From NCBI GenBank assembly GCA_026392455.1, contig JAPLCB010000011.1, positions 62,001 through 126,000 of the forward strand: a DNA stretch of 64,000 bases. The letters run 5' to 3'. Origin of the DNA: Propionibacteriales bacterium. Lineage in GTDB: Bacteria > Actinomycetota > Actinomycetes > Propionibacteriales > Nocardioidaceae. This document shows, in pieces, positions 1 through 12,468 of the stretch. The translations under genes and the position numbers were made by a program. The number at the start of each line of letters is the position of its first letter. Position 1 is the first letter of the stretch. The notes beneath the pieces were generated by a model. The model searched no databases. It had not been told where the DNA came from and worked only from the letters and a program-made list of their open reading frames with translations.

Positions 1-1
1 A

Positions 2-1707
<1,706 letters not shown>

Positions 1708-1711
<4 letters not shown>

Positions 1712-2205
1712 CCCGCCCGGACCCGGTAGCCCCCGGACCGGGTCAGCTCTCGGTCTGGGACTTCCCTCGTCCGCCGTCCCTGGTGCAGTGGGGCGAGCGG
1801 GTGGTGGTCGAGCTGGCGGGGGCGGTCATCGCCGAGACCACCGCAGCGTGGTGCGTGCTGGAGACCAGTCACCCACCGACGTACTACCTGCCGGCCGACT
1901 CGTTCGTCGCCGGCTCGTTGCGCTCGACGAGCGGTACCTCGTTCTGCGAGTGGAAGGGCCACGCTGCCTACCTCGATCTCGTCGCCGGTGACCAGGTGGC
2001 GTCGGCCGCAGCATGGACCTATCCGCGTCCCACCCCGGCGTTCGCGGTGCTGGCCGACCACGTCGCGCTCTACCCCGCTGCCGTGGACCGCTGCCTGGTC
2101 GACGGCGAACCGGTGACGCCTCAGCCCGGTGGCTTCTACGGCGGCTGGATCACCTCCCGGGTGGTCGGTCCCTTCAAGGGCGCACCGGGCACCCTCGGCT
2201 GGTGA
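1708..2205 (+). CDS. DUF427 domain protein
   Basis: A 165-residue soluble protein with the DUF427 fold features, including [14 protein letters not shown], the CEWKG segment and a C-terminal GGFYGGW motif. No enzymatic role is established for the family that I know of. It starts with GTG overlapping the fumarase stop by 4 bp (GTGA), so it is probably translationally coupled to the fumarase and co-transcribed with it. No signal peptide or membrane segment is visible. Family assignment is fairly sure; function is unknown. Confidence 0.8.
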
Positions 2206-2274
2206 CATCCGCGCCGGCGGAACCCTGGACGGCCCCCGTCCGTTCCTGGGGTACACCAACGAAGGAGTTTCGCC

Positions 2275-2547
2275 ATGCAGTGCCCCACCGACGGCGCCGT
2301 CCTGGTCATGAGTGACCGCAACGGGATCGAGATCGACTACTGCCCGACCTGTCGCGGCGTGTGGCTGGACCGCGGCGAGCTCGACAAGATCATCGACCGG
2401 TCACTGGCCCAGGCTCCTGCTGCCGCCCCGGCTCCGGTGCCCCAGCAGCAGTACCCGCCGCAGCAGCAGTACCCCTCCAAGAGCTACGACCAGGGCTACT
2501 ACAAGAAGAAGCGCAAGGAGAGCTGGCTCTCGGAGATCTTCGACTAG
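2275..2547 (+). CDS. Small zinc-ribbon protein (zf-TFIIB family)
   Basis: A 90-residue protein with two CPxD/CPTC knuckles (CPTDGAV at the start, then YCPTCRGVWLDRGELDKI), the signature of the zf-TFIIB family. The middle is a Pro/Gln/Ala linker (QQQYPPQQQYP) and the end is basic (KKKRKE) followed by a short acidic tail. A clear Shine-Dalgarno (GAAGGAG) lies 7 bases before the ATG. It follows the fumarase and DUF427 genes in the same direction. Its last bases overlap the end of the convergent lipoprotein gene. Zinc binding is likely from the cysteines; the cellular role is unknown. Confidence 0.8.
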   Translation: MQCPTDGAVLVMSDRNGIEIDYCPTCRGVWLDRGELDKIIDRSLAQAPAAAPAPVPQQQYPPQQQYPSKSYDQGYYKKKRKESWLSEIFD

Positions 2548-3206
2548 CCCCGTAGCGCGCGCAACGCACTCCGGATCCGCTGCTCGACGGCGGGTCCGGC
2601 TTTCAGCGTGGACGAGATGAGCTGGACCGAGTAGTACCGGCCCCCCAGGCAGGCCTGCTCGTTGATGCCCTGCGGCGCGTCCTTGCTCGGTACGTAGTTG
2701 ACCACCTGGGTAGCTCCGGTGGGCAGTCCCTGGAACGCGTGCAGCATCGCGCTGAAGACCCCGCAGGCTGCGTCGTCGTCGAGGGTGCCGCCTGCTTCGA
2801 CCAGCTCCAGGGCGGCGTCGAGCTCCTCGCGCCCGTCGATCGCCTCCCCCGAGTCCAGCGCCGCCCCGATCACCTCGGGCAGCGCCCGGGCCCAGGTGGA
2901 GGCGGGGACCGCGAGCGCCAGGACGACGGCACCGGTCGAGGCCGACTCCCACCGACAGCTGGGCAACGAGCTGACCGGGTCCTGGACCGGGCCGGAGAGC
3001 TTCTGCCCGGCCAGCGCCTGGGCCTCGGCCTGGGTGAGGACGGTGGCGCAGTCGACCTTCGGAACGGCGCTCGGCGTCCCGGCCGGCGAGGTCGCCGCGG
3101 TGGCCGCGGCGCCACCTGCATCGGGCGCTGCGCCGTCGTCCCCGTTGCACCCGGCACCCAGGACGAGCAGGGAGAGGGCGAGAGCGACGAAGGAAGCACG
3201 GACCAT
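2544..3206 (-). CDS. Putative lipoprotein, DUF3558-like
   Basis: 220 residues with a lipoprotein signal peptide ending in a lipobox (VLGAGC, Cys about residue 19), then an Ala/Thr/Pro-rich linker. The globular part contains VDCATVLTQAEAQALAG and SLPSCRWES, resembling DUF3558-type actinobacterial lipoproteins, with several paired cysteines. Expected to be anchored outside the cytoplasmic membrane. Its start is divergent from fumC. A CAGGAT hexamer six bases before its ATG suggests a leaderless transcript. Function unknown. Confidence 0.75.
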   Translation of the reverse strand: MVRASFVALALSLLVLGAGCNGDDGAAPDAGGAAATAATSPAGTPSAVPKVDCATVLTQAEAQALAGQKLSGPVQDPVSSLPSCRWESASTGAVVLALAVPASTWARALPEVIGAALDSGEAIDGREELDAALELVEAGGTLDDDAACGVFSAMLHAFQGLPTGATQVVNYVPSKDAPQGINEQACLGGRYYSVQLISSTLKAGPAVEQRIRSALRALRG

Positions 3207-3212
3207 GGGTTC

Positions 3213-3218
3213 ATCCTG
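3213..3218 (-). promoter_or_regulatory. Candidate leaderless -10 box for the lipoprotein gene
   Basis: CAGGAT on the minus strand, followed by six bases and then the ATG at 3206. It matches the spacing of the TANNNT boxes elsewhere in this window, with C instead of T at position 1. No -35 box is obvious. Confidence 0.4.
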
Positions 3219-3243
3219 CCTGATGGAGTTGTGCGGCCAGCAC

Positions 3244-3249
3244 TAGATT
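3244..3249 (+). promoter_or_regulatory. Candidate leaderless -10 box for fumC
   Basis: TAGATT, then six bases, then the ATG of fumC. This places the expected transcription start at the A of ATG. No Shine-Dalgarno is present, which fits a leaderless mRNA. Confidence 0.6.
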
Positions 3250-3255
3250 GGCGTC

Positions 3256-4674
3256 ATGAGCGCCGAACCCCGGACCCGGATCGAGCACGACTCCATGGGC
3301 GAGGTGCGGGTGCCCGCCGAGGCGCTGTGGCGGGCCCAGACCCAGCGGGCGGTCGAGAACTTCCCGATCTCCGGGGCGACTCTGGAGGCACGCCAGATCC
3401 AGGCGCTGGCAGCGATCAAGGGAGCCGCTGCGCGGGTGAACGCCGACCTCGGGGTGATCAGCTCCGAGCAGGCCAGCGCCATCGAGGCGGCGGCCGCGGA
3501 GGTGGTCGCCGGAACGCTCGACCAGCACTTCCCGGTCGACGTGTTCCAGACGGGGTCCGGGACCAGCTCCAACATGAACGCCAACGAGGTCCTCGCGTCG
3601 CTGGCCGAGCGGGCCGGCGTCACCGTGCATCCCAACGACCACGTCAACGCCAGCCAGTCCAGCAACGACGTCTTCCCCACCTCGATCCACGTCGCCGCGT
3701 CCCTGGCCGTCGCCGACGACCTCCAGCCGGCTCTCACCGTCCTGGCGATCGCGTTGGAAGCCAGGAGCACGGAGTTCGCCGGATTGGTCAAGCCGGGGCG
3801 CACCCACCTGATGGATGCGACCCCGGTGATGCTGGGGCAGGAGTTCGGCGGGTACGCCGCCACCGTCCGACTGGCTCTCGAGCGGCTCGACTCGGTCCTC
3901 CCCCGGGTCCGCGAGCTCCCCCTGGGCGGCACTGCGGTCGGCACCGGCATCAACACGCCACCGGGATTCGCGGCGCGGGTGATCGACGAGCTCGCCCGGA
4001 GCACCGGGCAGGCGTTCACCGAGGCTCGCAACCACTTCGAGGCCCAAGGCACCCGGGACTCCCTCGTCGAGCTGAGCGGCGTTCTCCGCACGATCGCCGT
4101 CGGCCTCACCAAGATCTGCAACGACCTGCGCTGGATGGCCTCAGGGCCGACCACCGGTCTTGCCGAGATCCACCTCCCCGACCTCCAGCCTGGTTCGAGC
4201 ATCATGCCGGGGAAGGTGAACCCGGTGCTGCCCGAGGCCACCCTGATGGTCTGCGCCCAGGTGATCGGGAACGACGTCGCGATCACCACCGCCGGTGCGG
4301 CGGGCAACTTCGAGCTCAACGTGATGATGCCGGTGATCGCGCGCAACCTGCTGGAGTCGATCCGGATCCTGTCCACCTCGGTCCGGCTGCTGGCCACCCG
4401 GTGCGTCGACGGCATCACCGCCGACGCCGAGCGGATGCGCAAGCTCGCGGAGAGCTCGCCTGCCATCGTCACCCCGCTGAACACGTTCCTGGGGTACGAG
4501 GCGGCAGCCATGGTGGCGAAGGAATCACTCAGAGCGGGACGCACTATTCGGGAGCAGGTCCTCGCCCTGGGATACGTCGAGTCCGGCGTACTCACCCTGG
4601 AGCAGCTCGACGCCGCTCTCGACGTGGAAGGCATGACCCGTGACCCGAACGATCCTGATCACCGGCGCCAGTGA
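3256..4674 (+). CDS. fumC: Class II fumarate hydratase
   Basis: A 472-residue member of the aspartase/fumarase superfamily that hydrates fumarate to L-malate without a metal. The signature [12 protein letters not shown] lies near residue 312, and the substrate-binding segments [28 protein letters not shown] and [11 protein letters not shown] are intact. Length is normal for FumC. The ATG follows a TAGATT box by six bases and has no Shine-Dalgarno, so the mRNA is probably leaderless. The 3' end overlaps the next gene by 35 bp. It is the positional counterpart of M. tuberculosis fum (Rv1098c, from memory). Confidence 0.95.
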   Translation: MSAEPRTRIEHDSMGEVRVPAEALWRAQTQRAVENFPISGATLEARQIQALAAIKGAAARVNADLGVISSEQASAIEAAAAEVVAGTLDQHFPVDVFQTGSGTSSNMNANEVLASLAERAGVTVHPNDHVNASQSSNDVFPTSIHVAASLAVADDLQPALTVLAIALEARSTEFAGLVKPGRTHLMDATPVMLGQEFGGYAATVRLALERLDSVLPRVRELPLGGTAVGTGINTPPGFAARVIDELARSTGQAFTEARNHFEAQGTRDSLVELSGVLRTIAVGLTKICNDLRWMASGPTTGLAEIHLPDLQPGSSIMPGKVNPVLPEATLMVCAQVIGNDVAITTAGAAGNFELNVMMPVIARNLLESIRILSTSVRLLATRCVDGITADAERMRKLAESSPAIVTPLNTFLGYEAAAMVAKESLRAGRTIREQVLALGYVESGVLTLEQLDAALDVEGMTRDPNDPDHRRQ

Positions 4675-5479
4675 CGGCATCGGCCTGGAGTGCGCCAGCC
4701 AGCTCGCCGCGGCCGGCGAGCACCTGGTCCTGATCGGGCGCAGCCCGACCAAGCTCGAGGCCGCCGTGCAGCGGCTTCACCACGAGTCACCGGACGCCCA
4801 GGTCGAGTCCTTCGTCTGCGACTTCGCCGAGCTGGCCCAGGTGCGTGCGCTCGCCGCCGAGCTCCTGGCGAGGTACGAGCGGATCGACGTCCTGGTCAAC
4901 AATGCCGGGACCGTCCACGACAAGCGGCAGCTGACCGTCGACGGCCACGAAGCCACGTTCGCGGTGAACCACCTCGCCGGCTTCCTGCTCACCGAGCTCC
5001 TCCTGGAACGCATCGTCGCGTCGGGTTCGGCACGCATCGTGAACACGGCGTCGGTCGGCCACTACCGCGGGACGATGAACTTCGACGACCTCGGCTTCGA
5101 GCGCGGCTACCAGATCATGCGCGCCTACAGCCGGTCCAAGCTGGCGAACGTCCTGTACACCCGCAACCTGGCTGCCCGGCTGGCCGGCACCGGCGTGACC
5201 GTCAACTCGTTGCACCCCGGGGCGGTGGCGACCAACATCTGGGCCGGCGCGCCCGCGATCGCCCGCCCGCTGCTGAACCTGGCCAAGCGGTTCGTGATGA
5301 TCTCGCCGGCCGAGGGGGGTGCAGCCCTGGCCTACCTGGCCACGAGCGACGAGGTCGCGGGGCAGACCGGCGGGTACTACGAGAAGAACCGGCTCAAGCA
5401 GCCGTCCGACCTGGCGTTGGACGAAGCCGTCGGCCGACGGTTGGTCGCGGCCAGCCGCGCCCTCGTCGGGACCGACTGA
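4640..5479 (+). CDS. Short-chain dehydrogenase/reductase
   Basis: 279 residues with the classical SDR plan. The N-terminal NAD(P) site is TGASDGIG, the NNAG motif is present (LVNNAGTV), and the catalytic Ser and YxxxK lie in NTASVG and YSRSKLANV. The HPGAV segment after the active site resembles retinol dehydrogenase/WWOX-like SDRs. The substrate cannot be read from sequence. The GTG start lies 35 bp inside the end of fumC. A shorter start is possible but would remove the first beta strand (TILITGAS), so the GTG is preferred. Cytosolic. Confidence 0.85.
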   Translation: MTRTILITGASDGIGLECASQLAAAGEHLVLIGRSPTKLEAAVQRLHHESPDAQVESFVCDFAELAQVRALAAELLARYERIDVLVNNAGTVHDKRQLTVDGHEATFAVNHLAGFLLTELLLERIVASGSARIVNTASVGHYRGTMNFDDLGFERGYQIMRAYSRSKLANVLYTRNLAARLAGTGVTVNSLHPGAVATNIWAGAPAIARPLLNLAKRFVMISPAEGGAALAYLATSDEVAGQTGGYYEKNRLKQPSDLALDEAVGRRLVAASRALVGTD

Positions 5480-5482
5480 CGC

Positions 5483-6145
5483 TCAGTAGTAGCCGTGGCT
5501 GCGCTTGAAGGACCAGGCCGAGCAGGCCGTGTCGTAGCGGTTCGCGATGTACCCCAGACCCCACCGGATCTGGGTCTCGGGGTTGCTGCGCCAGTCGGAG
5601 CCGGCGGTGGCCATCTTGGACCCGGGCAGCGCTTGGGGAATGCCGTAGGCCGACGAGCTCGGGTTGTCGGCGCGGACGTTCCAGTTCGACTCCCCGGTCC
5701 AGAGGTTGTCGAGGCAGTCGAACTCGGCCGACGAGAGCCCGTACTGCGGCATCAGTGCCCGGGCGAGCGACTTCGGGTCGCTCACCGACAGCTTCTCGGT
5801 CCGGGTCACCGCGACCCCGGTCGCGGTGCTGAGCTCGGCCGCCTTGAGGCGCGCTGCCGGACTGAGCCGGTCGCCACCTGCCCGGGAGGCGCCCTGGGTG
5901 CGTCCCGACAGGGCCGCCGACGGCGCCGACGGCGCCGCCTGCTCGCCGGCCCCGGCCTGCGCCGTACCGGCCGCCAGGCTCACACCGGTGCTGGAGTCGG
6001 CGTCCTGCCCCCGGGTGATGCCTGCTCCGACCGAGAGGCTGGTCGCGAAGACTGCCACGCCCGAGTACAGGACGGCGTTCTTGGCGCCCGCTCGAACCCG
6101 CTGGGTGGGCTCGTTCCGGTGGCGCGGAACGTACTTCTCGGGCAA
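5483..6145 (-). CDS. Secreted lytic transglycosylase-like protein
   Basis: 220 residues: a basic N-terminus, one hydrophobic segment (VLYSGVAVFATSLSVGAG, signal anchor or signal peptide), an Ala-rich linker of about 90 residues, and a C-terminal lysozyme-like domain. The last contains the transglycosylase-type motif FDCLDNLWTGESNWN with a Glu suited as the catalytic acid, followed by AYGIPQALPGSKM and the terminal RYDTACSAWSFKRSHGYY. It probably cleaves cell-wall peptidoglycan. The start is a TTG about 10 bases after a CTGAGAG ribosome site. The leader upstream is unusually structured (see the separate entry). Confidence 0.85.
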   Translation of the reverse strand: MPEKYVPRHRNEPTQRVRAGAKNAVLYSGVAVFATSLSVGAGITRGQDADSSTGVSLAAGTAQAGAGEQAAPSAPSAALSGRTQGASRAGGDRLSPAARLKAAELSTATGVAVTRTEKLSVSDPKSLARALMPQYGLSSAEFDCLDNLWTGESNWNVRADNPSSSAYGIPQALPGSKMATAGSDWRSNPETQIRWGLGYIANRYDTACSAWSFKRSHGYY

Positions 6146-6149
6146 AGGC

Positions 6150-6275
6150 TGAACTCTCAGTCGGCTCGGGGAGAAGGACCACCTTCACCCGTACCGACGT
6201 CGGAAGCAAATCCGACGCGCCGCATCGTGGGACTGGTCCCCGAAGTTGTGGCTGGTGTGACTCCAGAGGTGCCAG
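6150..6275 (-). promoter_or_regulatory. Structured leader of the transglycosylase gene, possible c-di-AMP (ydaO-type) riboswitch
   Basis: Read on the minus strand, the leader contains a GGGGACC segment, a perfect 7-bp hairpin (6198-6204 with 6211-6217), then GGGTGAAGG and CCGAGCCGAC. These fall in the same order as blocks I recall from actinobacterial ydaO/c-di-AMP riboswitches, which are known upstream of rpf and lytic transglycosylase genes. The last conserved block is altered and merges with the ribosome binding site. A covariance-model search is needed; the assignment is tentative. Confidence 0.35.
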
Positions 6276-6281
6276 AACGCA

Positions 6282-6343
6282 GATGATCCCTGTCGACGAG
6301 CACCACGCCGAGGCTGATCGCGCGGTTGTCGACAGGGACCATC
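6282..6343 (-). repeat. Long inverted repeat just after phoH
   Basis: Arms 6282-6297 and 6328-6343 are 16 bases each and pair with a single mismatch (core TCCCTGTCGAC). The loop is 30 bases. It begins 5 bases past the phoH stop codon, so it could terminate phoH, protect its 3' end, or form part of the downstream leader. There is no T-run, so it is not a classical intrinsic terminator. Confidence 0.6.
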
Positions 6344-6347
6344 CGAC

Positions 6348-7694
6348 TCACATCGAGACGTGCTCAAGCATCTCGGTGACCAGGGCAGCGATCGGCGATC
6401 GCTCGGACCGGGTCAGGGTGACGTGCGCGAACAGCGGGTGTCCCTTGAGCTTGTCGACCACCGCGACCACACCGTCGTGACGTCCCACCCGGAGGTTGTC
6501 GCGCTGGGCGACGTCGTGGGTCAGCACCACCTTGGAGTTGGCCCCCATCCGGGAGAGCACCGTGAGCAGCACGTTGCGCTCCAGCGACTGGGCCTCGTCG
6601 ACGATCACGAACGCGTCGTGCAACGACCGGCCCCGGATGTGCGTCAAGGGCATCACCTCGAGCATCCCGCGATCGAGGATCTCGTCGATGACGTCGGGGG
6701 TGGTGATCGCACCCAGGGTGTCGAAGACGGCCTGGCCCCAGGGCGACATCTTCTCGGACTCGCTCCCGGGCAGGTAGCCGAGCTCCTGGCCGCCGACGGC
6801 GAACAGCGGCCGGAAGACGACGACCTTCTTGTGCTGGCGACGCTCCATCACGGTCTCCAGGCCCGCGCACAGGGCGAGCGCCGACTTCCCCGTCCCCGCT
6901 CGCCCTCCCAACGACACGATCCCGATCTCGGGGTCCAGCAGCAGGTCCAGCGCGATCCGCTGCTCGGCCGAGCGGCCGTGCAGCCCGAACGCCTCGCGGT
7001 CACCCTTGACCAGGTGCACCTGCTTGTCGGCACCGACCCGCCCCAGCGCGCTGCCACGTTCCGACATCAGCACCAGTCCGGTGTGGCACGGAAGGTCACG
7101 GGCCTCAGCCAGGTCGAGCACGCTGTCCTCGTACAGCTCGTCGATCTCCGAGGAGAGCACGTCGACCTCGGTCATCCCGGTCCAGCCGGCGTCGGACTCG
7201 TGGATCTGCTCACCGAGGTACTCCTCGGCGTCCAGCCCGACCGCCGAGGCCTTGATCCGCAGCGGCAGGTCCTTGGAGACCAACGTGACCGCGAAGCCCT
7301 CGTTGGCCAGGTTGTTGGCCACGGCGAGGATCCGGGTGTCGTTGTCGCCGAGCCGGAAGCCCGAGGGGAGGGACTCGGCGTCGGTGTGGTTCAGCTCGAC
7401 CCGGATGGTGCCACCGTGCTCGCCGATCGGGACCGGCTTGTCCAACCGTCCGGCCTGCACCCGCAGCTCGTCGAGCATCCGCAGCGCCGAGCGCGCGAAG
7501 TAGCCGAGCTCGGGGTGGTGCCGTTTGCCTTCCAGTTCCGTGATCACCACGACCGGCAGCACCACCTCGTGCTCCTCGAAGCGCCGCAACGCCCCGGGGT
7601 CTGCCAGCAGGACAGAGGTGTCCAGGACGTAGGTACGGCGCTGAGGTGCCGCGGGGCTGGGGGTCTTGCTACTGGCGCGCTTCGCTGTGGCCAC
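6348..7694 (-). CDS. PIN-PhoH family ATPase/ribonuclease (PhoH2-like)
   Basis: 448 residues. The N-terminal PIN domain (about 20-150) carries acidic residues of the nuclease site ([29 protein letters not shown]). The C-terminal PhoH domain holds a Walker A motif GRAGTGKS near residue 265 and a Walker B-type [13 protein letters not shown]-PhoH proteins of mycobacteria are sequence-specific RNA helicase/RNases, so an RNA-processing role is likely here. The GTG start has a strong Shine-Dalgarno (GAGGGGA). It matches Rv1095 by position, from memory. Family confident; biological role inferred. Confidence 0.93.
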   Translation of the reverse strand: MATAKRASSKTPSPAAPQRRTYVLDTSVLLADPGALRRFEEHEVVLPVVVITELEGKRHHPELGYFARSALRMLDELRVQAGRLDKPVPIGEHGGTIRVELNHTDAESLPSGFRLGDNDTRILAVANNLANEGFAVTLVSKDLPLRIKASAVGLDAEEYLGEQIHESDAGWTGMTEVDVLSSEIDELYEDSVLDLAEARDLPCHTGLVLMSERGSALGRVGADKQVHLVKGDREAFGLHGRSAEQRIALDLLLDPEIGIVSLGGRAGTGKSALALCAGLETVMERRQHKKVVVFRPLFAVGGQELGYLPGSESEKMSPWGQAVFDTLGAITTPDVIDEILDRGMLEVMPLTHIRGRSLHDAFVIVDEAQSLERNVLLTVLSRMGANSKVVLTHDVAQRDNLRVGRHDGVVAVVDKLKGHPLFAHVTLTRSERSPIAALVTEMLEHVSM

Positions 7695-7882
7695 GGAATG
7701 TTCCCCTCACAGACCGGCACGCGCACTCTGCGCCCCGGTCGTCAGCAGTGGTGCTTGGACCGGGACAGGCAAGGGTCTGAGTGCTGACCCTGTAGATCGT
7801 GATCTCTCACGAACTCGCCTCCTGGTGAGGCTCGCAAGGGTTGCGGGCCTCTACGAAAAAAGTACGCCGCGATCTTCCCCAA

Positions 7883-7901
7883 TTCGGGCGACACGCCCGA
7901 A
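7883..7901 (-). terminator. Short GC-rich hairpin between uppS and phoH
   Basis: TTCGGGC (7883-7889) pairs perfectly with GCCCGAA (7895-7901) around a 5-base loop, about 50 bases after the uppS stop. There is no T-tract on either side, so termination is uncertain. Confidence 0.35.
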
Positions 7902-7949
7902 CGCGTGAAGCCGGTCAGATGAACGTCTTGTTACGAACCGCACTGCCGA

Positions 7950-8726
7950 CTAGGAACCGAAACGGCGGTTGCGCACGGCGAAGGCACGAATGGCCCGGAG
8001 GAAGTCGACACGGCGGAAGTCGGGCCAGTAGGCCTCGCAGAAGTAGAACTCGCTGTGCGCGCTCTGCCAGAGCAGGAACCCACCGAGCCGCTGCTCGCCG
8101 GAGGTGCGGATCACCAGGTCCGGGTCAGGCTGGCCCTTGGTGTAGAGGTGCTCGGCGATGTGCTCGACGTCGATCACCTCGGCGAGGTCCTCGATGGTCC
8201 GGCCCTTCGCCGCCTCGGCGTGCAGCAGGGACCGGACGGCGTCGGCGATCTCGCGACGACCGCCGTACCCGACGGCGATGTTGACCAGGATCCCGTCGGC
8301 GTCGCGGGTGGACTCCTCGGCGGCCTTGAGGCGCTCGGCGGTCGCCGCCGGGAGCAGGTCGAGCGCGCCGACCGGGTGCAACCGCCAGCGGTGCTGCTCG
8401 GCGAGCGAGGCGACGGCCCCCTCGATGATCTTCAGCAGGCCGTCGAGCTGGTCGGCCGGCCTGTTCAGGTTGTCGGTGGAGAGCAGCCACAGCGTGACGA
8501 CCTGGACGCCGACCTCCTCGCACCACTCCAGGAGCGGTTCGATGTTGGCCGCCCCGGCCTGGTACCCGCCCGCGGTGTCGGCACCGACGGCCTTGGCCCA
8601 GCGCCGGTTGCCGTCGAGCATGACTCCGACGTGCCGGGGGATCCGGTCCGACGGGATCCGCCGCACCATGCGCGCCTCGTACACCGGGTACAGGACCCTG
8701 CGCAGGGCTCGCTTCAGATCTGCCAC
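7950..8726 (-). CDS. Short-chain cis-prenyltransferase (Z,E-farnesyl diphosphate synthase type)
   Basis: 258 residues of the UppS family, which condenses isopentenyl diphosphate onto an allylic diphosphate with cis geometry. It has the catalytic MLDGNRRWA block, the RTSGEQRLGGFLLWQ block, and the FYFCEAYWPDFR segment. WLLSTDNL in the chain-length region is the form I recall from M. tuberculosis Rv1086, which makes the C15 Z,E product for polyprenyl phosphate synthesis; the gene also matches Rv1086 by position. The GTG start follows a TAGCCT box by six bases, suggesting a leaderless transcript. Confidence 0.9.
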   Translation of the reverse strand: MADLKRALRRVLYPVYEARMVRRIPSDRIPRHVGVMLDGNRRWAKAVGADTAGGYQAGAANIEPLLEWCEEVGVQVVTLWLLSTDNLNRPADQLDGLLKIIEGAVASLAEQHRWRLHPVGALDLLPAATAERLKAAEESTRDADGILVNIAVGYGGRREIADAVRSLLHAEAAKGRTIEDLAEVIDVEHIAEHLYTKGQPDPDLVIRTSGEQRLGGFLLWQSAHSEFYFCEAYWPDFRRVDFLRAIRAFAVRNRRFGS

Positions 8727-8732
8727 CGGCTC

Positions 8733-8738
8733 AGGCTA
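8733..8738 (-). promoter_or_regulatory. Candidate leaderless -10 box for the cis-prenyltransferase
   Basis: TAGCCT on the minus strand, six bases before the GTG start at 8726. No Shine-Dalgarno is seen. Confidence 0.6.
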
Positions 8739-8784
8739 CCGCGAGGTCGAATTCCCAGAGTGGAGAGTTCAACCTACGGTGCCG

Positions 8785-8790
8785 TAACCT
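8785..8790 (+). promoter_or_regulatory. Candidate leaderless -10 box for trhA
   Basis: TAACCT followed by six bases and the ATG at 8797. The short palindrome TACGG-TG-CCGTA lies directly upstream and overlaps this box. Confidence 0.6.
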
Positions 8791-8796
8791 TGAGCC

Positions 8797-9513
8797 ATGA
8801 ACGCCCCAGTCCCGGTCTCGGAGGAAGTTCCGGCACCCACCCCCGAGAGCGCACTGGACCTGCATGCGCGGATGCTGGCCGCGAAGCCGAAGCTGCGCGG
8901 CTGGCTGCACGCGGCGATCTCGCCGCTCGCCGTGGCCGCCGGGATCGTGCTGATCTGCCTGTCGCCGACGGTGGCGACGAAGGTCAGCTCGGCGCTGTTC
9001 GCCGGCACCGCGATCCTGCTCTTCACGGTGAGCGCCGTCTACCACCGCGGCAACTGGTCACCGCGGGTGTGGAAGGCGCTGCGGAGCTTCGACCACGCGA
9101 ACATCTTCCTGCTGATCGCCGGTTCCTACACACCCTTCGTGGTGATCCTGCTCGACGGCAGCGCCCGGGTCGCGATGCTGGTCTCGGTCTGGTCGGGAGC
9201 CATCCTGGGCGTCGCGATCCGGATGTTCTGGCACAGCGCGCCCCGGTGGATCTCGACACCGATCTACATCCTGCTCGGCTGGACCGCCATCTTCTACGCC
9301 GACGACTTCGCCCACGGTGGCGGCACCACCGTGATCACCCTGATCGTCGTCGGTGGCGGGCTCTACACCCTCGGCGGACTGGTCTACGGCCTCAAGCGGC
9401 CCGACCCGTTCCCGAAGTGGTTCGGCTTCCACGAGATCTTCCACGTCTTCACGATCGCGGCGTTCGTCTGCCACTACATCGCCGCCTCGATCGCGACGTA
9501 CCAGCTGCGCTGA
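8797..9513 (+). CDS. trhA: Hemolysin III family membrane protein (PAQR-like)
   Basis: 238 residues, with about seven predicted membrane segments after a 40-residue cytosolic N-terminus. Diagnostic motifs are AVYHRGNW with the following RSFDHANIFLLIAGSYTPF, and the C-terminal GFHEIFHVFTIAAFVCHY with the conserved histidines of the metal site. Bacterial members have been linked to membrane lipid and energy homeostasis; toxin activity is not implied. It is divergent from the cis-prenyltransferase, with two leaderless-type promoters in the 70-bp gap. Rv1085c is the positional counterpart, from memory. Confidence 0.92.
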   Translation: MNAPVPVSEEVPAPTPESALDLHARMLAAKPKLRGWLHAAISPLAVAAGIVLICLSPTVATKVSSALFAGTAILLFTVSAVYHRGNWSPRVWKALRSFDHANIFLLIAGSYTPFVVILLDGSARVAMLVSVWSGAILGVAIRMFWHSAPRWISTPIYILLGWTAIFYADDFAHGGGTTVITLIVVGGGLYTLGGLVYGLKRPDPFPKWFGFHEIFHVFTIAAFVCHYIAASIATYQLR

Positions 9514-9520
9514 GGGCCGG

Positions 9521-10402
9521 TCAGACCAGCGCGTTGCCGAGGAACTCGAGCTGGTCGGGCAGCATCCGCCGCATGTAGCCGACCGTGTGAGCGCCGTCCT
9601 CGAACCCACCCTGGGTGAGGCGCGGCAGGTCCTCGATGAAGTCCCGGACCGGGAAGTAGAACGGGTCGCCGTTGCCGCAGTCGATCCGGACCGGGAGGTC
9701 GGGAAAGTCCTTGGCGCGTCCCCGCAGGCCCTCGCGGTCGAAGTCCTCGGAGCTGTCGAAAGCGCCGACGGCCGCGTCCTCGTACGACGCGAACAGAGCC
9801 GGGCTGCAGGCGGCGACCGCGCTGATCGGGGCACCCAGCAGGGCGAGCCGCAGAGCCCCGTACCCGCCCATCGACCAGCCGTAGAGCGCCGTCGCCTCGG
9901 ACAGCGAGAAGCGTCCGCGCAGGATCGGGACCAGCTCGCCGAAGATCATCGCGCCGCTGTCGGTGCCGTCGGACCGCTTGTGCCAGTAGCTCTCGGCGCC
10001 CCCGTCGACCGCGGCCACGGCGAACGGCGGCACCCCGTCGGCGACCGCCTGCGCCAGGAACCGGTCGATGCCGAGGGCGTCGAAGGCCGCGTGGTGGTCG
10101 GCGCGGGCCCCGTGCAGGCAGACCAGCAGCGGCAGACCCTCGGGCTGGTAGCCCGGCGGGACCGAGAGCGACCAGCCCGTCCGGACGCCCTTGCGGGCCA
10201 CCGAGTCGAAGGACCCGTCGTACCGGCGCCCGGGGGCGATCTGCGGGATCGGGGCCGACTCGCCGTTCAGTCCCAGGAGGTCGTACGCGCGGACCCGGCC
10301 AGGAAGGACGCCCTCGTTGACGAGCACGCCACCGGTTGCGAACGCCGAGGCAGCGATCCCTGCTCCCCCCAGGAGCAACGCTCGACGTGAGACTGCGGCC
10401 AT
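9521..10402 (-). CDS. Exported alpha/beta-hydrolase (esterase D-like)
   Basis: 293 residues with an N-terminal twin-arginine-like signal (SRRALLLGGAGIAASAFATGG), so probably Tat-exported or membrane-anchored. The nucleophile elbow is GWSMGGYG and the oxyanion-side segment is LVCLHGARADHH. The His in DGAHTVGYMRRMLP near the C-terminus is the likely catalytic base. The fold is of the esterase/mycolyltransferase-like group. The substrate is unknown; acyl esters of sugars or lipids are possible. The ATG follows TAAGGT by seven bases. Confidence 0.8.
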   Translation of the reverse strand: MAAVSRRALLLGGAGIAASAFATGGVLVNEGVLPGRVRAYDLLGLNGESAPIPQIAPGRRYDGSFDSVARKGVRTGWSLSVPPGYQPEGLPLLVCLHGARADHHAAFDALGIDRFLAQAVADGVPPFAVAAVDGGAESYWHKRSDGTDSGAMIFGELVPILRGRFSLSEATALYGWSMGGYGALRLALLGAPISAVAACSPALFASYEDAAVGAFDSSEDFDREGLRGRAKDFPDLPVRIDCGNGDPFYFPVRDFIEDLPRLTQGGFEDGAHTVGYMRRMLPDQLEFLGNALV

Positions 10403-10409
10403 GACCGGG

Positions 10410-10415
10410 ACCTTA
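10410..10415 (-). promoter_or_regulatory. Candidate leaderless -10 box for the esterase
   Basis: TAAGGT on the minus strand, seven bases before the ATG at 10402. Confidence 0.5.
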
Positions 10416-10423
10416 ACCCGTGA

Positions 10424-12397
<1,974 letters not shown>

Positions 12398-12468
12398 CAG
12401 GACAGTCTCCCCTGTCACCTCGACCGGGCCAGGTAGTGCCACGCACGCACTCCAGCGTCCCGTCGGGC

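Noticed and set aside
7695-7949. Search for a gene or riboswitch between phoH and the cis-prenyltransferase
   Set aside because: Only a short hairpin was found; no open frame with protein-like composition and no RNA motif.
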